This document shows positions 4,212-5,275 of a stretch of DNA of 5,275 bases, one piece after another. Where the stretch lies: positions 1 to 5,275 of the forward strand of contig JABZHP010000075.1 of NCBI GenBank assembly GCA_015258785.1, written 5' to 3'. The position numbers were made by a program, and so were the translations under genes. The notes below the pieces were generated by a model that saw only the letters and a list, made by a program, of their open reading frames with translations, was not told the DNA's origin and ran no database searches. Positions within the stretch are counted from its first letter, which is position 1. Each line of letters begins with the position of its first letter. This stretch comes from Atopobium sp. (GTDB lineage: Bacteria > Actinomycetota > Coriobacteriia > Coriobacteriales > Atopobiaceae).

Positions 4212-5275
4212 GTGTATCTAAAATCGCTGACACTTAAGGGTTTTAAGTCATTCGCTGATAAAACTCAGATGGTTTTTGACCCCGGTCTTACCGTTGTCGT
4301 TGGTCCTAACGGCTCGGGTAAGTCCAATGTCTCTGACGCAATTCTCTGGGTATTAGGCGAGCAGAGCGCAAAGATGCTCCGTGGCCAGGCTATGGAAGAC
4401 GTCATCTTCTCTGGCTCATCAGCAAGGGGAGCGGTGGGCGTTGCTGAGGTAACGCTGGTTCTGGATAACTCCGACCACACTATTCCTATTGATTTCTCTG
4501 AAATTGGCATCACCAGGCGCATGTATCGCTCTGGAGAGTCTGAGTACCTGATTAACGGTGCTCCTTCAAGACTCATGGACATCCAGGACATTTTGCATGA
4601 CTCTGGCCTGGGCAAAGATACCCACTCCATTATTTCCCAGGGCAAGCTTGATTCCATCTTGTCTAGCCGTCCTGAGCAGCGTCGTGAGCTTATTGAAGAG
4701 GCAGCAGATATCTCTAAGCATCGTCGCCGCAAAGAGCGCGCGGAGCGCAAAATCTCTTCCATGGATGAGAATCTCACGCGAGCCAAAGTGGTTTCTCGCG
4801 AGATTACCCGCCAGCTTAAACCGCTTGAGAGGCAGGTAGACAAGGCTTCTCGCGCTAAAGATCTATCCGCTCAGCTCAAAGATTTGACGGTTCAGCTTGC
4901 GGTTGATGACCTTCGTCAGCTGCAGTTTACGCATGGCAAGTTGGAGGCACGCGCTAAAGAGGCAGAGGCTGCTATTGAGCTTGCTCAGTATCGCGCGGGC
5001 GAGAAAAACCGTGAGCTTGAAAAGCTCCAGTCACTTCTTGAGCAAAAGGGTCTCTTTGTTGGAGACTTGGGTGAGCAGCGCCGTCGCATGCAAGAGATTC
5101 TTGGGCGTATGGGATCTGACATGCGTCTTTTGGAGGAGAAGGGCAAGAACATGGTTTCTCGCCTTTCTGATACGCGTATGCAGCTTTCTGTGATGGATAA
5201 GCAGAAAGCAGACGCAGCAAAAGAGAATGAAGAGCTTTCTGGTCGGCTGGCAACAATTCGTGCAAAGGTTGCAGA
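4212..5275 (+). CDS. smc: Chromosome segregation protein SMC, N-terminal part
   Basis: SMC is the ATPase core of bacterial condensin, which with ScpA and ScpB organises and separates the chromosome. The 354 visible residues cover the N-terminal half of the head domain and the first part of the coiled coil; the gene runs out of the window, and the family is usually near 1,200 residues. The N-terminus YLKSLTLKGFKSFADKTQ is classical. Walker A is GPNGSGKS (31-38), followed by NVSDAILWVLGEQSAK. The Q-loop segment is SIISQGKLDSIL (139-150), and RRELIEEAADISKHRRRK (157-174) matches the usual EEAAGI-KYK-RK, with Asp for Gly. From about residue 175 the sequence is charged heptad coil. The GTG start is chosen because it gives exactly the expected N-terminus; the ribosome binding site is distant and partly in a hairpin. 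It is 17 bases after rnc, a neighbour pairing common in Gram-positive bacteria. Confidence 0.96.
   Translation, partial: MYLKSLTLKGFKSFADKTQMVFDPGLTVVVGPNGSGKSNVSDAILWVLGEQSAKMLRGQAMEDVIFSGSSARGAVGVAEVTLVLDNSDHTIPIDFSEIGITRRMYRSGESEYLINGAPSRLMDIQDILHDSGLGKDTHSIISQGKLDSILSSRPEQRRELIEEAADISKHRRRKERAERKISSMDENLTRAKVVSREITRQLKPLERQVDKASRAKDLSAQLKDLTVQLAVDDLRQLQFTHGKLEARAKEAEAAIELAQYRAGEKNRELEKLQSLLEQKGLFVGDLGEQRRRMQEILGRMGSDMRLLEEKGKNMVSRLSDTRMQLSVMDKQKADAAKENEELSGRLATIRAKVA

Noticed and set aside
4265..4843. Antisense 192-residue ORF across smc
   Set aside because: It is Ser/Arg-rich, as expected from reversed coding sequence, and is covered by the conserved SMC head domain.
1..5275. Mobile element, CRISPR array, toxin-antitoxin or defence system
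   Set aside because: Every stretch is accounted for by housekeeping genes or short spacers, with no tandem repeats, transposase or integrase motifs and no break in composition.

Overview
The window is ordinary core chromosome. It carries eight genes, all on the + strand, from the 3' part of coaD to the 5' third of smc. Base composition looks intermediate (roughly 45-50% G+C by eye). The gene content points to an actinobacterium. A DivIVA/SepIVA-type coiled-coil gene sits directly before a DUF177 (YceD) gene, as I recall for Rv2927c-Rv2926c in Mycobacterium. CoaD also has the KGLR form of its nucleotide-binding segment that I recall from actinobacteria. The compact plsX-acpP-rnc-smc run and the moderate G+C suggest the class Coriobacteriia, perhaps an Atopobium/Lancefieldella relative. 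That placement is inference from gene order and composition.

Layout: <1-458 coaD (coenzyme A synthesis, 5' end missing); 459-584 spacer with a possible seven-codon leader ORF and two competing short hairpins; 585-1082 SepIVA-like coiled-coil protein; 1088-1657 DUF177/YceD protein, five bases after the previous stop; 1658-1804 spacer with a hairpin, an extended -10 promoter that overlaps an inverted repeat, and a leader hairpin; 1805-1984 rpmF (ribosomal protein L32, 59 codons); 1985-2060 strong intrinsic terminator plus the plsX ribosome binding site; 2061-3044 plsX; 3045-3212 spacer with an A/T palindrome, a terminator-like hairpin and a 9-bp inverted repeat; 3213-3449 acpP; 3463-4194 rnc; 4212->5275 smc (354 codons visible).

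Functionally the genes join coenzyme A supply (coaD), the acyl carrier that receives the CoA-derived prosthetic group (acpP) and entry of acyl groups into phospholipid (plsX) to ribosome and RNA metabolism (DUF177, rpmF, rnc), envelope growth or division (SepIVA-like) and chromosome organisation (smc). This is a recognised type of growth-linked cluster.

I found no mobile element, CRISPR array, tRNA or rRNA, and no clearly new system. The points most worth checking are regulatory (the leader before the SepIVA-like gene, the promoter-embedded inverted repeat before rpmF, the structured plsX-acpP spacer, a hairpin between the smc ribosome binding site and its GTG start) and two residue changes: an Asn in place of a usual metal-binding Asp in RNase III, and DSF instead of DSL at the acyl carrier attachment site.
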